DNA from: Acidobacteriota bacterium
GTDB lineage: Bacteria > Acidobacteriota > Thermoanaerobaculia > Gp7-AA8
NCBI GenBank assembly: GCA_021781455.1
Contig: JAJXWV010000043.1
Coordinates: 41,663 to 105,662, forward strand
Direction of reading: 5' to 3'
Length of the DNA stretch: 64,000 bases
Shown here: positions 55,033 through 63,460 of the stretch, in pieces
Layout of the letters: every line of letters begins with the position of its first letter
How positions within the stretch are numbered: the stretch's first letter is position 1
The notes under the pieces: model-generated
Databases searched by the model: none
What the model saw: only the letters and a program-made list of their open reading frames with translations
Told to the model about the DNA's origin: nothing
Made by a program: the position numbers and the translations under genes

Positions 55033-55443
55033 TTGAGCATTCGAGCACGGCGAACGCCGCACAAGTTGCGCAAGCTCCTGGTCATCGACGATGACTCGAA
55101 GCTCCTGGCCTCCTATCGAGACCTGCTGATGCCGTACGGCTTCGAAGTGCTCACGGCCGGCGACGGACAGCAGGCCATTCCGCTCGTCGAAGACAACCCC
55201 GACATCCAGCTCGTCATCCTCGACCTGTCCATGCCGCGCATGGACGGCCGGGAATGGCTGCGATGGTTCCGCGGCCGAAGTCAGGAGCTCCCCGTCATCG
55301 TGATCTCCGCCTACAAGCTCGAGGCCGCGGACTTCGACCTCAAGCCGTCCGTGATCCTCGAGAAGCCGTTCCACGTGGCCGAGCTCCTCGACATGGTCGG
55401 CCTCTTCTGCGGCCTCGGCATTCCCGCCGAAGCGACGACGTAG
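55033..55443 (+). CDS. Single-domain response regulator (receiver domain)
   Basis: 136 residues. CheY-like receiver with the acidic pocket IDDD (about 19-22), phospho-acceptor Asp in LVILDLSMPRMDG (about 65), the switch Ser in VISAY and the Lys in LEKPF. No output domain. The TTG at 55033 (LSIRARRTPHK) has GGAG seven bases upstream; earlier in-frame codons are inside the CAGACC array. It may relay to a distant kinase. It lies downstream of the degenerate ABC ATPase and only 6 bp from the end of the convergent DUF3108 gene. Confidence 0.8.
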   Translation: MSIRARRTPHKLRKLLVIDDDSKLLASYRDLLMPYGFEVLTAGDGQQAIPLVEDNPDIQLVILDLSMPRMDGREWLRWFRGRSQELPVIVISAYKLEAADFDLKPSVILEKPFHVAELLDMVGLFCGLGIPAEATT

Positions 55444-55449
55444 CTCCCG

Positions 55450-56232
55450 TCACTTCAGCAGCGCGTACGACTCCACGGTCTGCAGTTCGAGCTGAAGGGA
55501 GGCGACGGTCTCGGAGATCTCGATGCGGCAGGGGATGCGGCGGGCATCGTCGGAGATCCACACCGTCACGCCACCGCGCCACCTCCGCTCGCTTCCCGGC
55601 ACGCCCACGACCTCGAAACCGTTCGCGTTGACCCGCCGATTGCCGATCACGAACGACGTCCGCCCGGCGGGACGGAAGATCACCGGGTACTCCTTGCCGT
55701 CCGAGAAGATGTTCGTCCGCATCGGCGCCTTGATCGTGTCGGCGTGCTGGCGGAGATAGAAGATCGCCGTCAGGACGTCGCGCAGGTCTCCGGGCGGCAT
55801 CGGCCGGTCCTTGTCCTCCACCTTCGTCGGCGTCTCCTTGTGAATGTGCGCGAGCCGCTTCACGTAGTCGAAGACGGTGCGCTCTTTGCGGAACCTCTTG
55901 CCCCAGGCATAGCCGTGATAGGTCATCAGAGTCCGGTCGCCGGACTCGTCCATCCGGGTCTCGTACGCGTAGAAGCCGCTCTCGCTCGGCGACGTGATCA
56001 CGAGCTCGCTGGAGATGGCGTGCTCGCCCGATTTCGAGAACGTGGTCTTGAGGTCGCCGTAACCGTTCCGCGGAAAGACGAGCCCGGCAATCCACGCCAG
56101 ACCGCCGCGCAGGCGCCACGAGTAATGGAAGTCCTCGACGTTCCCGGGCTCGGTAGCCGCGAGATCGGCGGCGTGGGCAAGCGCCGGCACGACGAGCAGC
56201 AAGCTCACGATAACAATACGAATAACTTTCAT
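55450..56232 (-). CDS. DUF3108 family exported protein
   Basis: 260 residues from the ATG at 56232. Signal peptide (about 1-21, cut after AHA). The rest matches DUF3108: an FHYSWRLRGGLAWIAG start, then SELVITSPSESGFYAYETRM, DLRDVLTAIFYLRQH and WRGGVTVWISDDARRIPCRI. Members are periplasmic, predicted beta-sheet barrels of unknown function, often found near envelope lipid or polysaccharide genes. An earlier in-frame ATG exists upstream, but it lacks a signal. Convergent with the receiver gene. Confidence 0.75.
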   Translation of the reverse strand: MKVIRIVIVSLLLVVPALAHAADLAATEPGNVEDFHYSWRLRGGLAWIAGLVFPRNGYGDLKTTFSKSGEHAISSELVITSPSESGFYAYETRMDESGDRTLMTYHGYAWGKRFRKERTVFDYVKRLAHIHKETPTKVEDKDRPMPPGDLRDVLTAIFYLRQHADTIKAPMRTNIFSDGKEYPVIFRPAGRTSFVIGNRRVNANGFEVVGVPGSERRWRGGVTVWISDDARRIPCRIEISETVASLQLELQTVESYALLK

Positions 56233-56381
56233 CTTGTGCGCTCGAAAACGCGGAAACCATTCACGATATTGCATGTTGCGGCTGCCTTCGCCGCGCCAAA
56301 CCGGCGTCCAACACGAGTGCTGACAAGCCCGCCCCAACCATGCCTCATGCCGCATGCCTCATCCCTCGATTCCCGCACGCC

Positions 56382-57254
56382 TCATGCCCGTCTGGCGGAA
56401 ATCGTGGGTACTTCGATCGCCGCGAGACACTCTTCGACCTCGTCGATGACGTAGTCGGGCGTCGATGAGCCCGCCGTCAGGCCGACGGTCGTCGCCCCTT
56501 CGAACCATGCCGGGTCGACGTCCCCCGCCCCCTGCACGAGGTACGCGGGCTTTCCTTCGCGGCAGATCTCCCAGAGGTGTTTGGTGTTCGCGCTCTGCTT
56601 GCCGCCGATCACGACGATGACGTCGACTTCCGGATCACGGGAGAGGGCGCGCGCGGCGTCCTGGTTCTCCTTCGTGGCGTAGCAGATCGTGTCACCGCGC
56701 TCGACGCTTCCGCCGTGCTGCTCGATCGCGTGCACCACGTCGTCGTAGTCGGCGGAGTTGAGGGTGGTCTGATAGAAAATCTTGATCTTCCGAAACTGCG
56801 ACCAGTCGATCGTTTCCGCGGCCGCGACCTTCGAGACGATGTGGTACGACCCCGGATCGAGGTCACGCGTGTAGCCGATGACCTCGCGGTGCTTCGGATC
56901 GCCGATGAAGACGAGGTGATAGCCGTCGGCGAGGGCCGCCTTCGACTCGCGATGAATGTCGTAGACGAACTTGCACGTCGTATCGAGGACCTGCAGCCCG
57001 TGCGAGCGGGCCTCCTGGTGAAACGAGGGCGGCACTCCGTGCGCGGAGAAGACGATCGTGGGCTCGGCCACGCTGGCGATCTCGTCGACCGTACGAACGC
57101 CGAGCCGGGCCATCTCGTCGACGACTCGCTCGTTGTGCACGACCTGCCCGAGGATGGCTCCCCTGCCGCCGGCGGCGACGAAGCGCTTGACCTTGAGGTC
57201 GGCGATGCGCACTCCGGAGCAGAAGCCGTACTTGGCTGCGCGTTTCACTCTCAT
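56382..57254 (-). CDS. ispH: 4-hydroxy-3-methylbut-2-enyl diphosphate reductase
   Basis: 290 residues. IspH/LytB performs the last step of the MEP pathway, giving IPP and DMAPP, and binds a [4Fe-4S] cluster. The three cluster Cys are Cys12 (GFCSGV), Cys94 (DTTCKF) and Cys191 (ICYATKENQ). Substrate residues are in place: His40 (VVHN), His72 (SAHGV), His122 and Glu124 (GDPKHREVIG) and Thr164. Start at ATG 57254 (MRVKRAAKYGFC) follows the usual N-terminus; upstream codons read through a palindromic repeat. It feeds the prenyl synthase at 34.6 kb, which is not adjacent. Confidence 0.92.
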   Translation of the reverse strand: MRVKRAAKYGFCSGVRIADLKVKRFVAAGGRGAILGQVVHNERVVDEMARLGVRTVDEIASVAEPTIVFSAHGVPPSFHQEARSHGLQVLDTTCKFVYDIHRESKAALADGYHLVFIGDPKHREVIGYTRDLDPGSYHIVSKVAAAETIDWSQFRKIKIFYQTTLNSADYDDVVHAIEQHGGSVERGDTICYATKENQDAARALSRDPEVDVIVVIGGKQSANTKHLWEICREGKPAYLVQGAGDVDPAWFEGATTVGLTAGSSTPDYVIDEVEECLAAIEVPTISARRA

Positions 57255-57297
57255 CGGGCGGGTCAACGCAGCAGAGCGGACGAACATTCTTGACCTG

Positions 57298-57330
57298 GTG
57301 TGGGGCAGGCTTTCCAGCCTGCCCCACACG
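57298..57330. repeat. TGGGGCAGGCTTTCCAGCC palindrome, copy 6
   Basis: Near-perfect palindrome GTGGGGCAGGCTTT against CAGCCTGCCCCAC, upstream of ispH. Confidence 0.8.
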
Positions 57331-57340
57331 AGGGGGACTT

Positions 57341-57422
57341 CGATTTTAGATTTGAGATTGATGATTTATGAACCGAAGAAGGCTCAGCGGTTCATAAATC
57401 ATCAATCTCAGATCCTAAATCC
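57341..57422. repeat. ATTTAGATTTGAGATTGATG inverted repeat
   Basis: TTTGAGATTGATGATTTATG is inverted against CATAAATCATCAATCTCA; the short GAACCGAAGAAGGCTCAGCG spacer is itself partly paired. An AT-rich long hairpin, in contrast with the surrounding GC-rich DNA. Confidence 0.8.
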
Positions 57423-57458
57423 GTAATCCCTGGTACGCCCGTTGCTGCAGTGTTCGCC

Positions 57459-57707
57459 ATGGCAACCCAGCCTGAAGACGAAGAAGAGCACGTCTCGCGT
57501 CAGGTCGTGTACGAGGCCTCCACGAGCAGCAGCAGGAACATCGGCGCGATCATCGCCATCATCGTCGTGGCGCTGCTGCTCATCGCGTTCATCGTCGTGC
57601 AGATGAGGCACCGGCCGCCGCACCGGAGTGGTGAGCTCGATCGCGGGCGTGACACGCAGGCACAGGCTCTCGCGAACCTGCATCCAGCGCTTCGCCTTTC
57701 TGCGTGA
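57459..57707 (+). CDS. Small single-pass membrane protein
   Basis: 82 residues from ATG 57459. An acidic, Ser-rich N-terminus (MATQPEDEEEHVSRQ) precedes one strongly hydrophobic helix (about 28-48, AIIAIIVVALLLIAFIVV) and a basic tail. Probably N-out or tail-type inner-membrane peptide. No family recognised. Codon usage fits, but small size leaves doubt. Confidence 0.5.
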   Translation: MATQPEDEEEHVSRQVVYEASTSSSRNIGAIIAIIVVALLLIAFIVVQMRHRPPHRSGELDRGRDTQAQALANLHPALRLSA

Positions 57708-57715
57708 TACCGACC

Positions 57716-57779
57716 GAGTAGTCCTGAGTGCCGTGTTGGGCAGCGCACTCAGGACTCAGCACTCAGGACTCAGGACTCG
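57716..57779. repeat. ACTCAGY heptamer array, inverted arms
   Basis: GAGTAGTCCTGAGTGCC is inverted against GCACTCAGGACTCAGCACTC. Just upstream of the DUF2891 gene. Confidence 0.8.
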
Positions 57780-57813
57780 TACGCCGCTTCAGAGCTCACG
57801 ATAAACTGAAGCG

Positions 57814-58902
57814 ATGATGCGCCGCTTCGCGATCCTACTTTTCACCCTTCTCGCCGCCACCGCTCTCCCTCTCTACGCTGCAGAATTCGACGCCACGGCC
57901 GCGGAGCGATTCGCGAACCTGGCGCTGGCCTGCGTGCACAAGGAGTATCCGAACCACATCTCGCACACGCTCAACAGCGAGAAGGACGCCCTCCCGCCTC
58001 ACGAGCTCACGCCGGCGTTTTACGGGTGCCTCGACTGGCACTCCTGCGTGCACGGTCACTGGCTGCTGGCTCGGCTGGCGCGCACGTTCCCCGACGCACC
58101 GTTCGCGAAACCCGCGCGGGAAGCGCTGAAGGAAGACATCACGCCGGAGCACATCGCGCAGGAAGTGGCGTACATCCGCGGCGAAGGGCGGGCCAGTTTC
58201 GAGCGGCCGTACGGGCTGGCCTGGCTGCTCCAGCTCGGGCAGGAACTGCGCGAGTGGGACGACCCGCTGGCGCGACAGCTCTCGGCGAATCTGGCCCCGC
58301 TCGAGGCAGCGGCCCGCGACCGGCTGCGCACCTGGCTGCCGAAACTCTCGCATCCCGTGCGCATCGGCGAGCACGACCAGACCGCCTTCGGCCTCGGCCT
58401 GATCCTCGACGCCGCCCGCGGCGCGAAGGACCAGGACCTGGTGAACATCGCCACGGCGAAGGCTCGCGAGTTCTACCTCGGCGACAAGAACTGTCCGCTG
58501 TCGTACGAGCCCTCCGGCGAGGACTTCCTCTCGCCCTGCCTCGGCGAAGCCGACGTCATGCGCCGGATTCTTCCGCCAGTCGACTATGCCGCCTGGTTAG
58601 GCGGCTTTCTCCCCCAGCTGCCCATCGACGGATCGACGAACTGGCTGCAACCGGCCGTCGTCACCGATCCCAGCGATCCAAAGCTCGCCCATCTCGACGG
58701 CCTGAACCTCAGCCGCGCCTGGATGCTGGAGGGCATCGCCTCGGGCCTTCCCGCCGGCGATCCCCGCATCGCGTCCTTGACCGCCGTGGCCCGCGCCCAT
58801 CGTGATGCCGGGCTCGCCTCCGTGACCGGCGCGCACTACGAAGGCGGCCACTGGCTCGGCAGCTTCGCCGTCTACCTGACCACCGGGCGGGGACTCAAGT
58901 AG
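57814..58902 (+). CDS. DUF2891 family exported protein
   Basis: 362 residues. Signal peptide (about 1-22, cut after LYA). The rest is a DUF2891 helical (alpha/alpha-barrel-like) protein: KEYPNHISHTLNSEKDALPP, LTPAFYGCLDWHSCVHGHW, ERPYGLAWLLQLGQELREW, LSYEPSGEDFLSPCLGEADV and HYEGGHWLGSFAVYL. Highly conserved His/Trp/Glu residues suggest an enzyme of six-hairpin type, perhaps a glycosidase, but no activity is established. The signal implies a periplasmic location. Stands alone; a palindromic repeat follows the stop. Confidence 0.85.
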   Translation: MMRRFAILLFTLLAATALPLYAAEFDATAAERFANLALACVHKEYPNHISHTLNSEKDALPPHELTPAFYGCLDWHSCVHGHWLLARLARTFPDAPFAKPAREALKEDITPEHIAQEVAYIRGEGRASFERPYGLAWLLQLGQELREWDDPLARQLSANLAPLEAAARDRLRTWLPKLSHPVRIGEHDQTAFGLGLILDAARGAKDQDLVNIATAKAREFYLGDKNCPLSYEPSGEDFLSPCLGEADVMRRILPPVDYAAWLGGFLPQLPIDGSTNWLQPAVVTDPSDPKLAHLDGLNLSRAWMLEGIASGLPAGDPRIASLTAVARAHRDAGLASVTGAHYEGGHWLGSFAVYLTTGRGLK

Positions 58903-58903
58903 G

Positions 58904-58982
58904 GACGCGCAGCAGCGCGTCCGCAACTCTCGTGGTCCCTGTCGAAGAACGAAGGCTGCGGACGCGCTGCTGCGCGTCCCTA
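58904..58982. repeat. GGACGCGCAGCAGCGCGTCC inverted repeat, copy 2
   Basis: TAGGGACGCGCAGCAGCGCG is inverted against CGCGCTGCTGCGCGTCCCTA, about 35 bp apart; each arm is also internally palindromic. Compare 3900-3957. Confidence 0.8.
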
Positions 58983-58995
58983 CACCTCGCTCCGC

Positions 58996-59634
58996 CTAAC
59001 GCTCCATCGGCGCAGCTTCCGGCAACCGCACGAACCGGACCTTCCTGAATCCGAGCGTGTGCAGGAAGCCGGCGAGCTTCGTTTCCGCGTTCTGCGAGGC
59101 CAGCAGAAGGATGCCTTTCTTCAAGGCTTCCTGGCGGATGGCAATCTCCGCGTGCTGGCGCATGCGGCTCTCGAGATCGACGTCGGGACGGCGCAGGATG
59201 CCGGTCTTGCGGCTCAACACGCGCGACTCGCGGTTGTCGAGCCGCGTCATGAGAATCTGGGAAGACGGCAGGCGAAGGGTGATGGTTCCGTCGGGCCCGC
59301 GCCAGGCATCGCTCTGCCGTATGCGCGAGAGGTCGATGCCGGCGATGACGTCGCCCGTGGCGAAAAACGTCAATTCGTCACCGCCCAGTGCGTCCGGGAC
59401 CATGCGGTAGGTCTGCGTGATCGTGCCGACGTTGACCACGTGCATGGCTGCCGTCTCGAGCCGGTTGAGATCGCGCACCTGGTTGACGACCGTAGCCAGG
59501 TCGACGGTCTCTTCGTGGCGGGTCAGCGGCGCGTTGGCGACACTCCGCTCGGCCGCGCGCCAGGCCATGAACAGGGCCACCGCGACGATCAGCACGATGG
59601 CGGTTGCGGCTATGGCAGCGGCATATCGGCGCAT
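58996..59634 (-). CDS. DUF4230 family membrane-anchored protein
   Basis: 212 residues. One N-terminal membrane helix (about 6-24), then a DUF4230 domain: LATVVNQVRDLNRLETAAMH near 47-66, FFATGDVIAGIDLSRI near 90-105 and ITLRLPSSQILMTRLDN near 118-134. The C-terminal helix (RQHAEIAIRQEALKKGILLL) matches the family end. Function unknown; domain members are usually envelope-facing. Monocistronic by spacing: 186 bp to the upstream M16 gene. Confidence 0.8.
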   Translation of the reverse strand: MRRYAAAIAATAIVLIVAVALFMAWRAAERSVANAPLTRHEETVDLATVVNQVRDLNRLETAAMHVVNVGTITQTYRMVPDALGGDELTFFATGDVIAGIDLSRIRQSDAWRGPDGTITLRLPSSQILMTRLDNRESRVLSRKTGILRRPDVDLESRMRQHAEIAIRQEALKKGILLLASQNAETKLAGFLHTLGFRKVRFVRLPEAAPMER

Positions 59635-59820
59635 GACCTCGATCCTTCACAGAGTCTGCCAGCCCCGGCAGTAAGGGGCAAATGGTCTCGCTTCGCTGTT
59701 GGGGTATTCCCTCAGCCGAGCGCCAGCTCTCGCGAGGCTGATCATCAAATCGGTCTCGGCAAGGCAACGACCGCGACGGCGAGGAGAAATAGCACCGTGA
59801 TCCAGGACCCCCGTTGCGCT

Positions 59821-61269
59821 CTACGGTTTCTTCAGCGTCGCCGAATCGAGATCCAGCTTGTCGATCGGGATCACCTCGACGTTCGCGAACTTCTGCCTGA
59901 GGGCGTCGAGGAACTTCGTCGAATCGCCGACGATGACCACCGTGGCCTGATTCGGCAACAGGTGATGTGCCGCGAAGGCCTGCACGTCGGCCGGGGTGAC
60001 CGCTTCGACGTCGTGGATGTAGTTGTTGATCTCGGTGAGGTTCAGACCGTAGAGCGCCAGCTGCGCGATGCGGCCGACGAGGCCGGAGGTCGTCTCCAGC
60101 GAGCGCCCGAAATTGCCGATGAGGATGGCCTTGCGCGGCGTGAGCTCGGTCCCGGGGACGGCGGTAGCGGTCATCTTCTTCAGCTCGTCGAGGATGATCG
60201 TCGCCACTTCGGCGGCCGACTCGTTCTTGGTCTGCGCGGAAGCGACGAAGGGGCCCGGCATGCGCCGGAAGTCGAAGGCGCTCCCCGCGCCGTAGCTGAG
60301 GCCGCGCTTGATCCTGATCTCCTGGTTCAGCCGCGAGGAGTACCCGCCGCCTAACACGGCATTCGCCACCAGCGCCGCGTTGTACTGAGGGTCCACCCGG
60401 CGCATCCCGCGCAGTGCCACGACCACGGCGGCCTGGCCCGCATCGGGAAGATCGACCACGACCACTCGCGGCTCCGCGGTGGCCGGCGGGGCGGAACCGG
60501 CCTGCGGGACCGCCGGGACGGAGCCCGACTGCCACGAGCCGAAAAGCTTCCCGGCCAGCGAGAACATCGCCGCCGGCGCTACGTCGCCGGCCACCACGAG
60601 CACGGCGTTGCCGGGGCGGTAGTACTTCGAATGGAAGGCCACGATGTCCGGCCTGGCGATCGCCGACAGCGACTTCGGTGTACCGCCGAGGCTGTGGCCA
60701 TACGGGGAACCACGGTAGAGGACTCGCGAGGTCACGAAACCCGCCAGCGACTGCGGCTGCCGCAGTGCCACCTGCAGGGCGTCGATGTTCTGGTCGCGCA
60801 GGCGGTTGATCTCCTCGGTCGTGAACGTCGGATGCAGGACAACATCGGCGACGTAGCCCATGGCCTCCGGAAAATTCGAGGCCAGCGCGCTGAGCGCCAC
60901 GAAGGAGTTGTCCCATGCCGCGCCGCTGTCGATCGTCGCCCCCAGCGCTTCGACGTCGCGCGCGATCTCTTCCGCGCTCCGAGTCGCCGTCCCTTTCGTG
61001 AGAAGCGAGGCCGTCATGTCCGCCAGGCCCGCACGATCCGCCGGATCGGCTTCGCCGCCGGTCATGATCATCAGCCGAACCGCCACCAGAGGAAGCCCGC
61101 TCTTCGGAACGACGATCACACGAAGCCCGTTGGCCAGCGTCTTCTCCGCAGGCTGCGGAACGTTCACCGGTCGTGGCGGAGCCGGAATCGGCGGGCTCGT
61201 CTGCTCGGATCTCGAAATGAGGGGCACGATCATGCAAAACGCGAGGACAACCGCGATCCTTGCCTTCAC
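59821..61269 (-). CDS. M16-family peptidase homologue lacking the zinc motif
   Basis: 482 residues. Signal peptide (about 1-22). Two M16 halves. The HxxEH zinc motif is absent (the corresponding stretch reads AGLADMTASLLTKGT), but the Arg/Tyr substrate motif of M16 second halves is present (RGLSYGAGSAFDF). This pattern is that of inactive partners such as MPP-alpha or PqqL-like subunits. The start overlaps the stop of the upstream active M16 gene by four bases (ATGA), so both are made together and probably form a heterodimer in the periplasm. Confidence 0.85.
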   Translation of the reverse strand: MKARIAVVLAFCMIVPLISRSEQTSPPIPAPPRPVNVPQPAEKTLANGLRVIVVPKSGLPLVAVRLMIMTGGEADPADRAGLADMTASLLTKGTATRSAEEIARDVEALGATIDSGAAWDNSFVALSALASNFPEAMGYVADVVLHPTFTTEEINRLRDQNIDALQVALRQPQSLAGFVTSRVLYRGSPYGHSLGGTPKSLSAIARPDIVAFHSKYYRPGNAVLVVAGDVAPAAMFSLAGKLFGSWQSGSVPAVPQAGSAPPATAEPRVVVVDLPDAGQAAVVVALRGMRRVDPQYNAALVANAVLGGGYSSRLNQEIRIKRGLSYGAGSAFDFRRMPGPFVASAQTKNESAAEVATIILDELKKMTATAVPGTELTPRKAILIGNFGRSLETTSGLVGRIAQLALYGLNLTEINNYIHDVEAVTPADVQAFAAHHLLPNQATVVIVGDSTKFLDALRQKFANVEVIPIDKLDLDSATLKKP

Positions 61270-62690
61270 GGCTGCCCCCCTTCCTGCATGTTTCCGGACA
61301 TTTTTTCGGAACCTGCGGCGGGTTTTTCAGGCGAATCCGACAAGTACTTGATAATGACGGGTTTGCCGTCGCGTACGTACTTGCGCATGACGCGCTCAAT
61401 GTCTGCGGCTGAGACCGCCTGGAGCTGGTCGATTCCACGGTTGACCTCGCCAGCATCGTGGAAGACGACGATCGCGTTGCCGAGGTCGCTGGCCTTGCCG
61501 TTGTTGGTCTCGCGATCGCGAAGGATCGTGGCGATGATCTGATTCTTCGCTTTTTCGAGCTCGGCGCTCGACACCGGCTTGTCATACAGCGTGCCGATGA
61601 CGTCGAGGAGCGCCTTCTCCCCCTCGTCGGCGGAATGGCCGCTGGCCATGGTGATCGTGGCGATGAACAGCCCCGTATCTTCCCTGTAATCGGCGTCGGC
61701 CTGGGCGTCCTGCGCGATCTTCTTCCGATAGACGAGGGTTTCGTAGAGCCGCGACGAGTCGCCCTGCGCGAGGATGGCCGAAGCGACGACGAGCGCCGGC
61801 GTGTCGGCGTTCGCGGCCGGTGGGATGAGCCAGGTCATGCCCACCGCGGGCAGCGGCACGTTCGGCCCTTTCACGGTGAGCTGCTTCGCCTTTTCGCGGG
61901 GCGGCTCCTTCGCGGTGACGCGCGGGATGGGCAGGTCGGGGTGCGGGACCGTGCCGAGGTATTTGTCGACCCACGTGTCGAGCTGCGACTGGTCGAAGTC
62001 GCCGACCACCACCAGGATGGCGTTGTCGGGGCGGTAGAACGTTCGATGAAAGGCCTGCACGTCGGCGAGCGTGGCGGCGTCGAGATCCTCGATGCTGCCG
62101 ATGCCGGGATGCTTGTACGGATGCACCGCGTACGCATTCGATTCGATGGCGTACCAGAAGCGTCCGTAAGGGGGGGCGAGGATGCGGTAGCGGAACTCTT
62201 CCTTGACGACGTCGCGCTCGGACTTGAAGTTCGCGTCGCTGACGTCGAGGTTGGCCATGCGATCGCCCTCGGCCCAGAGCAGGGTCTCGAGGTAGTTCGA
62301 CGGGACGACTTCGTAGTACTGCGTGGCGTCGTCGCGCGTGGTGGCGTTGTTGTAGCCGCCGACGTCTTCGGTGAGCCGATCCATCATCTCCGCCGGCATG
62401 TTCTTCGTGCTCTTGAACATCAGGTGCTCGAAGAGATGGGCGAAGCCGCTGCGGCCGGGGGGGTCGTCTTTGGACCCGACGCGGTACCAGACCTGGATGG
62501 CCACGGTCGGGCTGGACTTGTCCTGGACGGAGTAAACCTCCAGTCCGTTCGCCAGCGTGCGATGTTTGTACTGGATCGGCGGCACGTTGAGCTTCTTCGC
62601 TGCGTTCGGGTGGGCTTTCGGCTTCGGCGCTGCGAAGGCCGCGCCCGCGATCGCAAGCGCAACGATACAAACAATGAAGCGGTTTCGCAT
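61266..62690 (-). CDS. M16-family zinc metallopeptidase (active subunit)
   Basis: 474 residues. Signal peptide (about 1-20, cut after AFA). First M16 half carries HLFEH (GFAHLFEHLMFKST, about 82-95) and the third zinc ligand Glu in RDVVKEEFRYR. Second half lacks its own HxxEH, as usual. By family these degrade peptides after they enter a clam-like chamber; periplasmic here. I start at ATG 62690 (MRNRFIVCI); upstream in-frame sequence is repeat. Coupled to the inactive partner downstream (four-base overlap). Confidence 0.88.
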   Translation of the reverse strand: MRNRFIVCIVALAIAGAAFAAPKPKAHPNAAKKLNVPPIQYKHRTLANGLEVYSVQDKSSPTVAIQVWYRVGSKDDPPGRSGFAHLFEHLMFKSTKNMPAEMMDRLTEDVGGYNNATTRDDATQYYEVVPSNYLETLLWAEGDRMANLDVSDANFKSERDVVKEEFRYRILAPPYGRFWYAIESNAYAVHPYKHPGIGSIEDLDAATLADVQAFHRTFYRPDNAILVVVGDFDQSQLDTWVDKYLGTVPHPDLPIPRVTAKEPPREKAKQLTVKGPNVPLPAVGMTWLIPPAANADTPALVVASAILAQGDSSRLYETLVYRKKIAQDAQADADYREDTGLFIATITMASGHSADEGEKALLDVIGTLYDKPVSSAELEKAKNQIIATILRDRETNNGKASDLGNAIVVFHDAGEVNRGIDQLQAVSAADIERVMRKYVRDGKPVIIKYLSDSPEKPAAGSEKMSGNMQEGGQP

Positions 62691-62697
62691 GGGTGCT

Positions 62698-62753
62698 CTG
62701 GCTCTTGGCTCTTGGGTGTTGGGTGTTGGGTGTTGGGTGTTGGGTCTCAGGAG
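62698..62753. repeat. TGTTGGG heptamer array
   Basis: Four TGTTGGG units after a GGCTCTTGGCTCTTGGG run, in direct orientation, between the M16 operon and the DUF559 remnant. Confidence 0.8.
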
Positions 62754-62840
62754 AGCCGATGATATTCGAGCGTCGGAGAGGCGCGCCAAAGTTATTCGTA
62801 CCGACAATCCTGTGTGCTCCGAGAAAGCCCCGTTTGTTAC

Positions 62841-62894
62841 CCCTCTCCCCGCAGCCGCAGCGGCGGGGAGAGGGTGGCGAAGCCGGGTGAGGGG
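62841..62894. repeat. Left inverted repeat of the DUF559 element
   Basis: CCCTCTCCCCGC...GCGGGGAGAGGG followed by TGGCGAAGCCGGGTGAGGGG. It is the inverse of the repeat at 63283-63333. Confidence 0.75.
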
Positions 62895-62904
62895 CGAGTC
62901 GCGC

Positions 62905-63258
62905 TCATATCCCCGCAGCAACCGTCTCGATCCAATACCGAATCAGCTGCTCGACGCCCAGGGAATCGAGTGCAAGCTGTTCATTCGTGATTCGTACGAC
63001 AGTTACGCCGAGATCATTCAGCCGCTGCACCCTCTGGTCATCACACTCTGCTACCCGCGATCTTTATGTTGATGTCCATCGATCTCGAACGCCAGCCTGA
63101 GTTGCCAGCACGAAGCGATCGACTGCAAACTGCCGCCGGAATTTGTAGCCACCAAACGTCCGATTCCGAAGCCAGTTCCAGAGCCGCTGTTCACTGATCG
63201 TCGGGTGCTTGCGAAGAGCTCGGGCCCGATCAGTCAGATGACGGCACGCTCGCTTCAT
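62905..63258 (-). pseudogene. Decayed DUF559 (Vsr-like) endonuclease
   Basis: Three pieces in different frames on the minus strand follow DUF559 order. ATG 63258 opens with ALRKHPTISEQRLWNWLRNR then TFGGYKFRRQFAVDRFVL. A frame change leads to LAFEIDGHQHKDRG (catalytic Asp-Gly-x-His). Another leads to QRLNDLGVTVVRITNEQL and a stop at 62905. DUF559 proteins are small nucleases of the Vsr fold. At least two frameshifts make it non-functional. It lies exactly between two inverted repeats (62841-62894 and 63283-63333), so the whole about 490 bp may be one mobile unit. Confidence 0.75.
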
Positions 63259-63282
63259 GGCTTTGAGCGTACCTCGGGGCAA

Positions 63283-63333
63283 CCCCTCATCCGGCCTTCG
63301 GCCACCTTCTCCCCGCTGCGGCGGGGAGAAGGG
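63283..63333. repeat. Right inverted repeat of the DUF559 element
   Basis: CCCCTCATCCGGCCTTCGGC followed by CACCTTCTCCCCGCTGCGGC; reverse complement of the left repeat. Confidence 0.75.
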
Positions 63334-63460
63334 CAACAAGTCGCGTCTGGGAACTACCGGCTGTAGAAGGGATTCACGAGTCTGGAACTTCGCGACCTCG
63401 CGACGACGAGCAAAGGAGCTTTAGAACCCATACCCTACCCGCGCGGCTATCGCCGCGCTC

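Noticed and set aside
59821..62690. Frameshift between two halves of one M16 protease
   Set aside because: Both genes have their own signal peptide and full M16 length, so they are an overlapping active/inactive pair, not a split gene.
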